Translations under genes and position numbers: made by a program
Assembly (NCBI RefSeq): GCF_030409335.1
Contig: NZ_JAUFPN010000205.1
Location: 1-61,788 of the forward strand
From: Paeniroseomonas aquatica
Lineage (GTDB): Bacteria; Pseudomonadota; Alphaproteobacteria; Acetobacterales; Acetobacteraceae
Length of the DNA stretch: 61,788 nucleotides
Reading direction: 5' to 3'
Notes under the pieces: generated by a model
What the model saw: the letters and a program-made list of their open reading frames with translations, nothing else
Databases searched by the model: none
Told to the model about the DNA's origin: nothing
Part shown: one piece after another, positions 1-10,332 of the stretch
How the letters are laid out: each line of letters begins with the position of its first letter
Numbering within the stretch: the stretch's first letter is position 1

Positions 1-1385
<1,385 letters not shown>

Positions 1386-1389
<4 letters not shown>

Positions 1390-2747
1390 GCCAGGCTGGG
1401 CTCCGCTGCGGCCGCCGGGCGCGGCAGGGCGGCCGCGAGCGGACCGGCCGGGGCAGGAGCGGGGGCGGGGGCAGGGGCGGCGCTGGGGGCACCCACCACC
1501 GCCTGCAGCAGGGCATCCACCTGGGCGAAGTGGTCGCTCCAGCGCGGCGCGGTCCAGTGGCGCAGGCGCTCGAGCTGGGCGGCGCGTTCCGGCGACCCGG
1601 CGGCGGCATAGGCCTCGATCCGCTGGCGCCAGACCGGGCCGTCCAGGGGGTCGAGGTAGTCCGGCACGGCGCCGCCGACCTCGCGCAGCGGGGCGACGTC
1701 GCTGCAGAGCACGGGCACGCCGAGCGCCAGCGCCTCGGCGACCGGCAGGCCGTAGCCTTCGACGAAGCTGGGGTAGAGCAGCGCCCGGGCGCCGGCGAGC
1801 AGGGCGGCGACCTGATGGTCCGGCGGGCTGCCGAGTTCCTGCACGGTGCCGCGCAGCATGTCGCAGCGCTCCAGCAGGTCGACCACGTTCTCGTTCTCCC
1901 AGCCGCGGCGGCCGATGAGGAGCAGGCGGGGCGGCGGCGGGGCGCCCGGCCCGGCGGCGGCACGGCTGATCATGTCCCGCCAGACATGCAGCAGCAGCAG
2001 GTGGTTCTTGCGCGGCTCGATGGTGCCGAGGCAGACGAAATAGGGCCCGGCCGGGGGCGGCGGTGCCGGGGTGGGCGGCGATTCGATGCCGAGCGGGGCG
2101 ATCACCAGCGGCGGCACCGGGCGCCCGTGCAGCGCCAGCCGCGGCAGCAGCGTGGCGGCGGTGGCGGCGGAGTTGACGATGATGCCGTCGGCCTGGGTGG
2201 CGGTGGTGGCGACCCGGGCGGCGTGGCAGCCGATCTGGCGCGGCCGGGAATACTCGGGGTGGGTGAGCGGGATCAGGTCGTGGATCAGCGGCACGAATCG
2301 GGCGCCGGCCCGGCGGAGCGCCGCGATCGGCGCCTCATGCTCGAGCGACCGGTGGGAGACCAGCAGGAAGACGGCACGGCGCTGGCCCGCGAGGGTGGCC
2401 TGCAGCGCGGCGCGGCCGCGGCCGAGGGCGAGCTGGGCGAGGATGCCCACCGCGACGCGGCGCGCCCGGTTGCGCGGGGCCAGCGGGCCGGGCGCCGCGT
2501 GGCTGGGGCCGAAGGTCCAGGCCTCGTCCAGGGCCTGGACCAGACTGGCGGCCTGCTGGCGGGCGATGCTGGCGAAGCTCCCCCAGGGCGTCTGCGCGAC
2601 GAAGCTGCACTGCGCGGCGGGCTGCTGCAGCCAGCGCTTGGCATAGGCCATCTCGACCCGGTCGATGCCGGAGGGGGACCTGCGGTGGACACAGGAAAGC
2701 AGGCGGGAAACATCGAGGATGACGTGCAATGCCGCTCCGCCCACCAT
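1386..2747 (-). CDS. GT4-family (group 1) glycosyltransferase
   Basis: A protein of 453 residues with a GT-B fold pattern. The C-terminal half has the donor-binding signature CLGTIEPRKNH, then the strand/helix with FVEGYGLPVAEALALG, whose two spaced glutamates are the E-x7-E motif of retaining GT4 enzymes, then PVLCSDV. The tail is an Ala/Pro-rich low-complexity stretch of about 35 residues that is probably disordered. It transfers a sugar from an activated donor; acceptor and sugar cannot be told from the sequence. It is the promoter-proximal gene of a two-gene unit with the polyketide synthase (4-bp ATGA overlap), which suggests glycosylation of a polyketide or of an envelope glycan. Confidence 0.85.
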
Positions 2748-2913
2748 AAGTTGCCCTTTTCCGTCCGGTGCCGTGACCGCTGACCGTCAGGCCGGCCCTG
2801 CAGTCGCTGCACACTTCGGCGGCAAATCATTCCAATATCGTAACTGAGATACCATGCCTGGGTTGGGTAGCCTAGGGTCTAGGACACGGTCAACACATTC
2901 GCGAGCCTCTGAC

Positions 2914-2942
2914 GGTTGTCCGGATTTAACTGTTTGACAACC
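2914..2942. repeat. Inverted repeat in the divergent intergenic region
   Basis: GGTTGTC (2914-2920) and GACAACC (2936-2942) form a perfect 7-bp inverted repeat with a 15-base AT-rich spacer. It lies in the 258-base region between the glycosyltransferase (leftward) and the thioesterase (rightward). Such a site could be an operator or a hairpin in the thioesterase leader. A TTGACA hexamer falls inside it (2934-2939), but no good -10 follows at 16-18 bp. Confidence 0.35.
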
Positions 2943-3005
2943 CTTGGATCAGGCCGTGCAGCAAGGCTTAGGTCCAGCCCATGACCGGAAAATGAAGGGA
3001 CGCGT

Positions 3006-3434
3006 ATGACGAGCATCTGGCAGCGGCCAGTGACCCCGGCCGAATTCGCCGCCCGGCTGGAGGGGACCCTGCCGGGCCTCCTCGGCATCGAGCTGGTGGA
3101 GATCGGGTCGGATTTCGCCCGGGCGGCGATGCCGGTGGACCGGCGGCACATCCAGCCGCACGGCATACTGCACGGCGGCGGGAGCGTCGTGCTGGCCGAG
3201 ACCCTGGGCTCCTTCTGCGGCAGCATGGCGGTGGCCGAGGGACGGACCTGCGTCGGGGTGGAGGTGAATGCCAGCCACCTGGCACCGGTGCGGGACGGCG
3301 ACCGGGTGACCGCGGAGTGCCGGGCGCTGCAGCTCGGCCGCAGCATCCAGGTCTGGCAGATCGAGCTGCGCCGCGGCGATGGCACGCTGACCTGCGTCTC
3401 CCGCCTGACGACGGCGGTGCGGGAGGTGCGATGA
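3006..3434 (+). CDS. Hotdog-fold acyl-CoA thioesterase (PaaI/MenI-like)
   Basis: The 142-residue length is typical of single-domain hotdog thioesterases. The signature HGILHGGGSVVLAETLGS (around residues 55-72) contains the HGG turn and the catalytic Glu of the YdiI/MenI/PaaI group, which hydrolyse aryl- or acyl-CoA to free acid and CoA in the cytoplasm. ATG at 3006 follows a purine-rich AAGGGA. It is a single gene between the divergent glycosyltransferase and tRNA-Thr, so its substrate is not indicated by context. Confidence 0.82.
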   Translation: MTSIWQRPVTPAEFAARLEGTLPGLLGIELVEIGSDFARAAMPVDRRHIQPHGILHGGGSVVLAETLGSFCGSMAVAEGRTCVGVEVNASHLAPVRDGDRVTAECRALQLGRSIQVWQIELRRGDGTLTCVSRLTTAVREVR

Positions 3435-3548
3435 GCCCGGCCCCCCGGGCGCCGTCCCGGCCGGATCGGATCGATGGCGGAAATCCCTGGTCCGGGGTTG
3501 CGTTCGCCTCGCGGGAAAGCTAGGAAGCGCCGGCCCGCAGGCCGGTAC

Positions 3549-3623
<75 letters not shown>

Positions 3624-3676
3624 TCCCGCCGTGCATGGCACACCCCGACCCGAAGCCTGCCCGCCGCCTGTCGCCG

Positions 3677-4051
3677 TCAGTTCGGCGTCAGCATCAGCCC
3701 GGCCGCGTTGATCGTCACCGTGCCGGCCCCGGAGACCGCCGCGGCGCTGGCCAGCGGCGACCAGGTCAGCGGGTTGCCGCCGCTCGCGGCGTCGAACAGG
3801 CCGACATGGGTCAGCGTGCCCGCCGCGGCGGTGAAGGTGAAGCGGATCGCGTCGGTGTTCTGCTGCGCTCCGGTGCCGGTGAAGGTCACCCGCTGCCGGG
3901 CATAGCCGGTGCCGGTGGGCTCGCCGGTCAGCCCGGTCGGATCGCTGCCGCCGGTGCCGAGGCCGAGGTAGACCTGGCTCGGCAGGGCCGGCAGCCGGGC
4001 GCAGAGGGCGCGGCCGAGCAGGTTCTTCGCGTAATCGGTCAGATCGGTCAT
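3677..4051 (-). CDS. Phage tail-fibre-like protein (small)
   Basis: 124 residues starting MTDLTDYAKNLLGRALC; ATG at 4051 has a GGAG six bases upstream, so I prefer it to a longer in-frame start that would overlap the neighbour's leader. The composition (Gly/Thr/Ala-rich, beta-strand repeats, TFTGTGAQQNTDAIRF, VGLFDAASGG) matches small phage tail or tail-fibre proteins found beside tailspikes. It is the last gene of the four-gene leftward cassette. The precise function is unknown; the phage-structural assignment rests on sequence character and neighbours. Confidence 0.6.
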   Translation of the reverse strand: MTDLTDYAKNLLGRALCARLPALPSQVYLGLGTGGSDPTGLTGEPTGTGYARQRVTFTGTGAQQNTDAIRFTFTAAAGTLTHVGLFDAASGGNPLTWSPLASAAAVSGAGTVTINAAGLMLTPN

Positions 4052-4103
4052 GGGAGACTCCTTCTGCTGCGGGGACGGGGCGGCTGCGGCGGATGGCGCC
4101 GGC

Positions 4104-4406
4104 TCAGCAATCGACGGCGTCGCGGAACCAGACGATGCCGTCGGTCGCCGGCTGGCACCGGGCGGCAGCATAGAGCGTCGGCGTCGTCACCTCGTGCAGC
4201 GACGGGATCGCCAGCGCCTCGGGCGACAGCCGGAACGCGATGCAGGGCAGCGGCGTCTTCCCCGCCGCCCGGGCGTCCTGGTCGGGATAGCCGCAGAGCC
4301 GGAATTCGACGATGCCGGCCTCGTAGTCGGTCTGGCTGTGGGTCAGCCGCCAGTAGGCCGTGACCAGGCCGGTGTTGCGGATCTCGATCGGCTTCAGGAA
4401 GGCCAT
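4104..4406 (-). CDS. Hypothetical protein of the tail cassette
   Basis: 100 residues, ATG at 4406 with a strong AAGGAG seven bases upstream. It begins MAFLKPIEIRNTGLVTAYWRL and contains about four Cys. I recognise no enzymatic motif. The opening, with the phrase ETYWR/AYWRL followed by polar strands, resembles short proteins that sit between tailspike and tail-fibre genes in alphaproteobacterial prophages, so it is probably a structural or assembly component; this is inference from position. Confidence 0.55.
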   Translation of the reverse strand: MAFLKPIEIRNTGLVTAYWRLTHSQTDYEAGIVEFRLCGYPDQDARAAGKTPLPCIAFRLSPEALAIPSLHEVTTPTLYAAARCQPATDGIVWFRDAVDC

Positions 4407-4449
4407 GGGAAGCTCCTTGGGATGCAGGCTTGGGCGGGATGGCCGGGCG

Positions 4450-7206
4450 TCAGCCCACGGCCTCGACGGACAGGATGCGGGCCACCCAGTTGATGGACTT
4501 GCCGGCCTCGCCGGTGCCGCTGACCGCGAGGCAGCCGCTGGCGGTGTCGACGTCGAGGGTGAGCCGCCAGCCGGCGGCGCCGGCGTCGCTCATCCCCGGC
4601 CCGAAGGCGGTCCCCGCGGTGACGGCGGCCGGGCTCATCGCCGCGGTCGTGGTGCGGCCGCCGACGAAGGCGGTCGCGGCCGCGTTCGCCCCGCGGCGCA
4701 CCAGCAGGTCGGCCTCCCAGGTGGCGCTGTCCCCGGCGGTGCCGGCGCCGCCGCCGGTCTGCCGCGCCAGCACCATCAGCTTGACCCGGTAGCTGCCGTT
4801 GTTCGGCAGGTTGACGCTGTTGGTGCCACCGCTCGGGGCGCCGCCGTCGGCGGTGAGCCGGGTGGCCGCGGCATCGGTCGTCTGCCGCCGGAGCACGAAT
4901 TCGCCGGCCTGGGCATCGCCGCCGGCGGCGAACATCCCGGAGGCCCAGGCGCCCCGGCCGAAGCCGCCGCGCAGGCTGGCACTGGCCCCGCCCGGGATCC
5001 AGCCGCGCGAGCCATCGGCGATGTTGGCATTGCCGCCGGCGATGGCGGCGAAGGAGGCCGCGGCGCTGTTGGAGGACCCCCCGGCGACGGTCGCCTGGGC
5101 GCCGATGGCGGTGTTGTTCTGGCCGCCGCCGAGGACCGCATTGGTCCCACTCGCCACCTGGGTCGCGGTCGCACGGTTGGTCTGCCAGTCGACGGCATTG
5201 CTGCCGCGGGCATTGCCGCCGGTCGCCGTGCCGTCCGCCACGGCGGCGGCGATCGCGCCATTGCCCTTGGGGCCGAGCGCCAGGCCGATGCTGCTGTCGG
5301 CGCCCTCCGCCAGCACCGCGACGCCGGCGCCGGCGCCGCTGCCGTAGAGCCCGAGGCGGTTCACCGCGCCGGCCACCGCGGCGAGCCGCACCACCTCGAG
5401 CCCGTTCACCGAGGCGGAGAGCCCGCCCGCCGCGGGGCGGGACAGGCCGGTGCCGGCATTGCCGGCGAAGCCCAGCCCGGGCGCCGCGCTGGTGCCGTCG
5501 GCCAGGCTCGCGGTCGCCGCGGCGACGAGGTAGTTCTGCGCCCGCACGTAGGCGGTGGTCGCCACCGCGGTGGAGTTGTCGCTGCCCGGCGGCGTCACCG
5601 CCCGCACCAGCCCGCTGCCCTTCGGCGCCAGGGTGATGCCGATGCTGGCATCGGCGCCCTGGGCCTGGATGGCCAACGGGGTCCCGGTCGCGCCGCCGCT
5701 GAGCAGCAGCCGGTTCACCGTCCCGACCGGGGTCGCCACCTCCAGCGCATGGCCGCCGGGGGCCGCGCCCAGGGTGAGGCCGCCGCTCGCGGTCGCCCGC
5801 AGCACCTCGGTGCCGCCGGCCGCCCCGGCCAGGCTGCCGGTCGCCGCGAGGAACAGGCCGGTATCGGTGCTGCCGAGCGCGAGTCCGGGGCTGGCGGCCC
5901 GGCCGGGCGGGGTGCCGGAGGCCAGGATCGCATTGGTCCCGTCGTTCACCAGCACGCCGCCGCTGCCCGGCTCCAGCAGGGCCGGCGAGCCGAGGTAGAC
6001 GGCATTCGGCGTGCCGGCGCCGCTGTCGGCGAGGTGGAGGGCGGCGGCGCCGTTGCCGCGGGTGTTGTAGCGCAGGCAGCGCAGGGCGAAGATGTCGAGG
6101 CGGTTGCCGGCGCCGTTCACCCGCACCGGGTTGTCCTCGACCGCGTCGATGCGCAGGTTGCCCACCTGCATCCGGGTGTTCGAGCCGTCGACCTGGATGG
6201 CGCTCGACCCGGGCAGCGGCGCGCCGTTGCCGGCGAAGACCTCGTTCTGCGAGGTGAAGCTGGCGATCTGCCCGTCGGTGCCGCTGGCCTCGACCCAGAC
6301 CCCGTATTTGACGAAATCCGCATAGGCTTGGCCGATGTAGAATTTCGTCGTCACCCCGGTGGCCGAGCTGCCGAAGCGGGCCAGGCTGCGGTAGCCGAGG
6401 GCGAAGGCTTGGTCGATGAAGACCCCGTCGCAGCGGCGGAAGATCATGGCGTCGCCATTGGCCTGCTGCCAGGCGATGACGTGCGCGGCCGAGGTCCAGA
6501 AGGTCCAGAAGTGCAGGCTGTGGATCCGCGGGACGTCGAGGCACTCGTCGATCTCGACGCCGGTGGCGAAGACCTGGCCGCGCAGCCGGCGGATGTCCAG
6601 CCGGCCGGAGTTGCGGCAGTAGATCCCCTTGTTGACGTTGGCCAGGAAGACGTTGTCGAAGTCGATGCCGCCGAAGCAGTCCTCGACCCGGAAAACATAG
6701 TCGTAGCCGGTCGGCGCCCAGCCGCTGGTCGGCGCCGCGGCATGGGTCTGCTGCACCGCGATGTCGCAGACGCCGGCGCCCCGGCTGTTCGCCCCGGTGA
6801 AGGTGAAGGGGGTGAAGCCGGTGGTGGTGATGCGCAGCCAGGTGCCCTGGCCGGGACCGGAGCCCTCGGTGAAGCCGGCGCCCTGCAGCCGGACGGTGGC
6901 GCCGTTCAGCACCACGGCGGAGCCGATGCGATAGACCCGGGGCCCGAAGAACAGCGTGCCGCCGCCCTTGGTCTTGAGGTCGTCGATCGCCGCCTGGATG
7001 GCGGGGGCATCGTCGGTGCTGCCGTCGCCCTTGGCGCCGTAGTCGCGCACATGCGCGCCGCGGTCGGCCAGCACCGCGCCGCGCAGCTGCGCCAGCGTCG
7101 CCCGGCGGGTTTCGGTGGTGGCGCCGCTGGCCTGTACCAGCGGGGCGATGTCGCTATCGCCCAGGGTGGTGGCGAGGGGCAGCTCGCTGATCCTTGCGTC
7201 GGGCAT
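4450..7206 (-). CDS. Tailspike-like protein with pectate-lyase (beta-helix) domain
   Basis: 918 residues from ATG 7206, chosen because GGAG lies five to six bases upstream; an ATG nine codons earlier lacks this. The N-terminus (ARISELPLATTLGDSD) is a typical phage particle-attachment start. Next, VRDYGAKGDGSTDDAPAIQ is the hallmark entry into a right-handed parallel beta-helix of the Pectate_lyase_3 type. The middle holds at least two degenerate repeats of about 100 residues, each ending SIGxxLxPKGxG. A YadA-head-like stretch (GGGQNNTAIGAQATVAGGSSN) precedes a C-terminal beta domain. It probably binds or cleaves a surface polysaccharide. No head, portal or terminase genes are nearby. Confidence 0.8.
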   Translation of the reverse strand: MPDARISELPLATTLGDSDIAPLVQASGATTETRRATLAQLRGAVLADRGAHVRDYGAKGDGSTDDAPAIQAAIDDLKTKGGGTLFFGPRVYRIGSAVVLNGATVRLQGAGFTEGSGPGQGTWLRITTTGFTPFTFTGANSRGAGVCDIAVQQTHAAAPTSGWAPTGYDYVFRVEDCFGGIDFDNVFLANVNKGIYCRNSGRLDIRRLRGQVFATGVEIDECLDVPRIHSLHFWTFWTSAAHVIAWQQANGDAMIFRRCDGVFIDQAFALGYRSLARFGSSATGVTTKFYIGQAYADFVKYGVWVEASGTDGQIASFTSQNEVFAGNGAPLPGSSAIQVDGSNTRMQVGNLRIDAVEDNPVRVNGAGNRLDIFALRCLRYNTRGNGAAALHLADSGAGTPNAVYLGSPALLEPGSGGVLVNDGTNAILASGTPPGRAASPGLALGSTDTGLFLAATGSLAGAAGGTEVLRATASGGLTLGAAPGGHALEVATPVGTVNRLLLSGGATGTPLAIQAQGADASIGITLAPKGSGLVRAVTPPGSDNSTAVATTAYVRAQNYLVAAATASLADGTSAAPGLGFAGNAGTGLSRPAAGGLSASVNGLEVVRLAAVAGAVNRLGLYGSGAGAGVAVLAEGADSSIGLALGPKGNGAIAAAVADGTATGGNARGSNAVDWQTNRATATQVASGTNAVLGGGQNNTAIGAQATVAGGSSNSAAASFAAIAGGNANIADGSRGWIPGGASASLRGGFGRGAWASGMFAAGGDAQAGEFVLRRQTTDAAATRLTADGGAPSGGTNSVNLPNNGSYRVKLMVLARQTGGGAGTAGDSATWEADLLVRRGANAAATAFVGGRTTTAAMSPAAVTAGTAFGPGMSDAGAAGWRLTLDVDTASGCLAVSGTGEAGKSINWVARILSVEAVG

Positions 7207-7276
7207 GAGGCTCCGGTCCGGCTGGGCAGGCAAGGCCTGCGAGGGGTGATGGGGACGTCGGGCGCGGCAGGGCGCG

Positions 7277-7330
7277 CTACTGCTTCAGCACGCCGCCGGC
7301 TTCGTTGAGCAGGCGGGTATCGTCTTCCTA
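7277..7330 (-). other. In-frame extension behind an amber codon
   Basis: Directly after TAG (7328-7330) the frame of the preceding gene reads EDDTRLLNEAGGVLKQ and stops at TAG 7277-7279. The residues read as a natural amphipathic continuation of LRLLL. This could be a recent nonsense mutation in a decaying phage cassette, or simple chance, given only 16 codons. Confidence 0.4.
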
Positions 7331-7930
7331 CAGCAGCAGCCTGAGGTCGGCGCCGACGTTGAAGCTGCGCGAGACCACGCCCAGCGCCGGGTCGGCCGCA
7401 TCCTCGACCCGGATGCGGTAGCCGGTGCCGACCGGCGGCGCCGCGAAGCTGGCGGCGGCGGCGCCGGCGACCACCGTCACCACCTGCACCGGCGGCACCA
7501 CCGCGCCGCTGCCGTCCCGCAGGCTGAACACCACCTGGCTGACCGGCCCGGCGATGCTCGCCGAGACCGGGATGATGGTGCCGGTGACGATCCCGGCGGC
7601 GAAGGGGGCGAGGATGATGGTGCGCACCACCGCCGCCGCCGCCTGGCCGAGCGAGAAGCCCTGCGCCGCGGCGCGCACGGTGTTGAGCGGGCCGACCGCG
7701 CCGTCCAGCGTCACGCCGGTGCCGAGCGCCGGGCCGCTGCGGATGGGCACCAGGGCCACGGCGTCGGCGGCTTGCAGCACCATCAGGTCGCCGGGCTTCA
7801 GGCTGCCGGCGACGGCGGCGAAATACCCGCCGGCACTGACCGCCGCGCGGGTGTCGGTGGTGCGGTATTGCCAGAGGGTGAAGGTATTGCCCTGGATCAG
7901 GGCTGCGAGATTGGCCGGGCTGAAGGGCAC
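7328..7930 (-). CDS. Phage-tail-cassette structural protein, possibly truncated by an in-frame TAG
   Basis: 200 residues. I choose the GTG start at 7930 because GGAG lies exactly six bases upstream and the protein then begins MPFSPANLAALIQGNTFTLW; an ATG twelve codons earlier has no such site. Ala/Gly/Val-rich beta-type sequence with no enzymatic motif; resembles structural proteins next to tailspikes. The ORF ends LRLLL-TAG, but the same frame continues for another 16 sense codons (EDDTRLLNEAGGVLKQ) to a second TAG, see the separate entry. Confidence 0.55.
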   Translation of the reverse strand: MPFSPANLAALIQGNTFTLWQYRTTDTRAAVSAGGYFAAVAGSLKPGDLMVLQAADAVALVPIRSGPALGTGVTLDGAVGPLNTVRAAAQGFSLGQAAAAVVRTIILAPFAAGIVTGTIIPVSASIAGPVSQVVFSLRDGSGAVVPPVQVVTVVAGAAAASFAAPPVGTGYRIRVEDAADPALGVVSRSFNVGADLRLLL

Positions 7931-8185
7931 GGGGGTCTCCGTCGGCAGGCGCCCGCGCAGCGGCACGGACCCGCGGAACGGGCCGGTGCCGGGCGGATGC
8001 GGTGTGTGCGGGGAGGGGGAACGCCGGGCGCAACTCTGCCGTCGGCCCGCTGGAGGTAGCGGATCGTTGCGAATATGTCAAGGACAATGTTCCTAGAAGC
8101 CAAGCTCCGGCGGCGATTTCGCCCGCCCGGCATTCGGCCTAGTCTGCCGCCTCTCCGATGCCGCCTCGAACCTTGCGGGAGCCCG

Positions 8186-9283
8186 ATGCGCCGCCCAATC
8201 CTCGCCCTGATGGCTTCGCTGCTCGCCGCCCTGGCGCCGCAGCCCGCGGCGGCCCAGCCGGTGCTGAACGTCTACAACTGGACCGACTACATCGACCCCC
8301 ATGTGGTTCAGCGCTTCCAGCAGGAGACGGGCATCCGCATCCGCTACGACGTCTACGACAGCCTCGAGACGCTCGAGGGCAAGCTCTCCGCCGGCCGCAG
8401 CGGCTACGACGTGATCGTCCCGACCAGCGAGCCGACCTTCGCCCGGCTGGTCCGCGCCGGCGCGCTGCGGCCGCTCGACCGCGCCCGCATCCCGAACTGG
8501 CGCAACCTCGACCCGGCACTGCTGGCCCGCGTCGCCGCGATCGATCCCGGCAACGCCCATGGCGCCATCTACCTCTGGGGCACGGTCGGTCTGGGCCTGC
8601 GGCTGGACAGGGTCCGGGCGATCGCGCCGGAGCTCGATACCGGCAGCCTCGACCTGCTGCTGAAGCCGGAGAATGCCGCGAAGCTGGCGGGCTGCGGCCT
8701 GGCGGTGATGGACAGCGCGACGGATGTGCTGCCCTCGGTCCTCCGCTGGCTCGGCCGCAGCCCCGACAGCGCCGATGCCGCCGACCTGCGCGCGGCCGAG
8801 GCGGCGCTGCTCGCCATCCGCCCGCATCTCCGCGCCATCCCCGGCTCCGGCGCGCTGCTGGACATGCTGGCGACCGGGGAGGTCTGCGTCGCCCTGGCCT
8901 ACAGCGGCGACGTCATCCAGGCGGCGGCCCGGGCGCGGGAGGCGGGCAGGGGGGTGGAGCTCGCCTATGTGCCGCCGCGGGCCGGGCCGCACCTGTTCTT
9001 CGACATGCTGGCGGTCCCGGCCGATGCGCCCAACCCCGAGGCGGCGCATGCCTTCATCGACTTCCTGCTGCGGCCCGAGGTGATCGCCGCCGTCAGCAGC
9101 CATGTCCGCTACCCCAATGCGGTGCCCGCGAGCCGGCCGCTGATCGTCCCGGCGGTGCGCGACGACCCGAGCGTCCATCCCGCCCCCGCCGCCCTGGCCG
9201 AGGCCTTCGTCCCCGGCACGCCGCCGGCCGCCGCCGAGCGCCTGCGCAACCGGCTCTGGAGCCGCTTCCGGGCGGGGCGCTGA
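8186..9283 (+). CDS. potF: Polyamine-type ABC transporter periplasmic binding protein
   Basis: 365 residues beginning with a signal peptide (MRRPILALMASLLAALA, cleavage near AAAQP), which is why I start at ATG 8186 and not further upstream. Mature N-terminus VLNVYNWTDYIDP is the PotD/PotF signature, followed by YDVYDSLETLEGKLSAG and SGYDVIVPTSEP, and IYLWGTVGLG. It captures putrescine or spermidine in the periplasm for the importer encoded by the next three genes. The stop is two bases before the ATPase start. Substrate preference between putrescine and spermidine cannot be decided by eye; the symbol reflects gene order potFGHI. Confidence 0.88.
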   Translation: MRRPILALMASLLAALAPQPAAAQPVLNVYNWTDYIDPHVVQRFQQETGIRIRYDVYDSLETLEGKLSAGRSGYDVIVPTSEPTFARLVRAGALRPLDRARIPNWRNLDPALLARVAAIDPGNAHGAIYLWGTVGLGLRLDRVRAIAPELDTGSLDLLLKPENAAKLAGCGLAVMDSATDVLPSVLRWLGRSPDSADAADLRAAEAALLAIRPHLRAIPGSGALLDMLATGEVCVALAYSGDVIQAAARAREAGRGVELAYVPPRAGPHLFFDMLAVPADAPNPEAAHAFIDFLLRPEVIAAVSSHVRYPNAVPASRPLIVPAVRDDPSVHPAPAALAEAFVPGTPPAAAERLRNRLWSRFRAGR

Positions 9284-9285
9284 GC

Positions 9286-10332
9286 TTGGCGCTGCTCCGG
9301 GTCGAGGGCCTCAGCAAGCGCTTCGGCCCGACGCTGGCGCTCGACGGGCTGGACCTGGAGGTGCGGCCCGGCGAGTTCCTCGCCCTGCTCGGCGGCTCCG
9401 GCTCGGGCAAGTCCACCCTGCTGCGGCTGGTCGCGGGCTTCGAGGCGCCGGATTCGGGGCGCATCCTGCTGCAGGGCCGCGACCTCGCCGGCCTGCCGCC
9501 GCCGGCCCGGCCGCTCGGCATGATGTTCCAGAACTACGCGCTGTTCCCCCACCTCAGCGTCTTCGACAACGTCGCCTACGGGCTGCGGCGCGAGGCGCGG
9601 CCGCGGGCGGAGATCGCCCGCCGCGTCGCGGAGGCGCTGGCGATGGTCGGGCTGGAGGCGCTGGCGGCGCGCCGGCCGCACCAGCTCTCGGGCGGTCAGC
9701 GGCAGCGGGTGGCGCTGGTCCGCGCCCTGGTGAAGCGGCCGCCGCTGCTGCTGCTGGACGAGCCGCTGGGCGCGCTCGACGCCGGGCTGCGCGAGCGCAC
9801 CGGCTTCGAGCTGCGCGCCCTGCAGCGCGCCACCGGCGCCGGCTTCATCCTGGTGACGCATGACCAGGCCGAGGCGCTGGCGCTGGCCGACCGGGTCGCG
9901 GTGCTCGACCGCGGCCGGGTCGCCCAGTGCGGCCCGCCGGCCGAGCTGTACGAGCGGCCTGCCAGCCGCTTCGTCGCCCGCTTCCTCGGCGCCGCCAATG
10001 TGCTGGAGGGGCGGGTCGCCGCCGATGGCGCGGTCGAGGCGGCCGGCGGCCGGCTGGCGCTGGACCACGGCCTCGCGCCCGGCGGCGCCCTCGCCCTGGC
10101 GCTGCGGCCGGAGCGCATCCGCCTGCTGGCCGGGCCGCCGCCGGCGGTCAATGCCGTCGCCGGCACGCTGCGCGAGCTGGCCTATCGCGGCGACGGCTGG
10201 ATCGCGCTCGTCGCGCTGGCCGACGGCACCGAGCTGCGGGTCGCGCTGCCGGCCGCGGCCGCGCCGCCGCCGCCCGGCAGCGCCGTGACCCTGGGCTGGG
10301 ACGCCGCCGCCCTGGTCCCGTTGGCCGGATGA
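9286..10332 (+). CDS. potG: Polyamine-type ABC transporter ATP-binding protein
   Basis: 348 residues from a TTG start at 9286, placed just after the stop of the binding-protein gene; no ATG or GTG in frame precedes the conserved LLRVEGLSKRFG. Walker A GGSGSGKST, Q-loop MMFQNYALFPHLSV, ABC signature LSGGQRQRVALVRAL, Walker B LLLLDEPLGALD and switch His in LVTHDQAEALALAD are all intact. The C-terminal ~100 residues form the TOBE-like regulatory domain of PotA/PotG ATPases. It powers the PotH/PotI channel at the inner face of the membrane. Its stop overlaps the potH start (ATGA). Confidence 0.92.
   Translation: MALLRVEGLSKRFGPTLALDGLDLEVRPGEFLALLGGSGSGKSTLLRLVAGFEAPDSGRILLQGRDLAGLPPPARPLGMMFQNYALFPHLSVFDNVAYGLRREARPRAEIARRVAEALAMVGLEALAARRPHQLSGGQRQRVALVRALVKRPPLLLLDEPLGALDAGLRERTGFELRALQRATGAGFILVTHDQAEALALADRVAVLDRGRVAQCGPPAELYERPASRFVARFLGAANVLEGRVAADGAVEAAGGRLALDHGLAPGGALALALRPERIRLLAGPPPAVNAVAGTLRELAYRGDGWIALVALADGTELRVALPAAAAPPPPGSAVTLGWDAAALVPLAG

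Noticed and set aside
2934-2962. TTGACA as a promoter for the thioesterase gene
   Set aside because: No acceptable -10 hexamer lies at 16-18 bases; the hexamer is part of an inverted repeat instead.
4360-7308. Very long open frame opposite the tailspike gene
   Set aside because: It is an antisense shadow: high-GC sequence keeps the opposite frame free of stops. It has no ribosome site, no family motif, and is low-complexity (Gly/Ala/Arg-rich), whereas the leftward frame has clear domains.
7931-8185. A second copy of the tRNA-Thr 3' end as an attachment site for the tail cassette
   Set aside because: I looked for the T-arm and acceptor sequence of the tRNA in the gap beyond the cassette and found no match, so there is no evidence for att repeats within the window.
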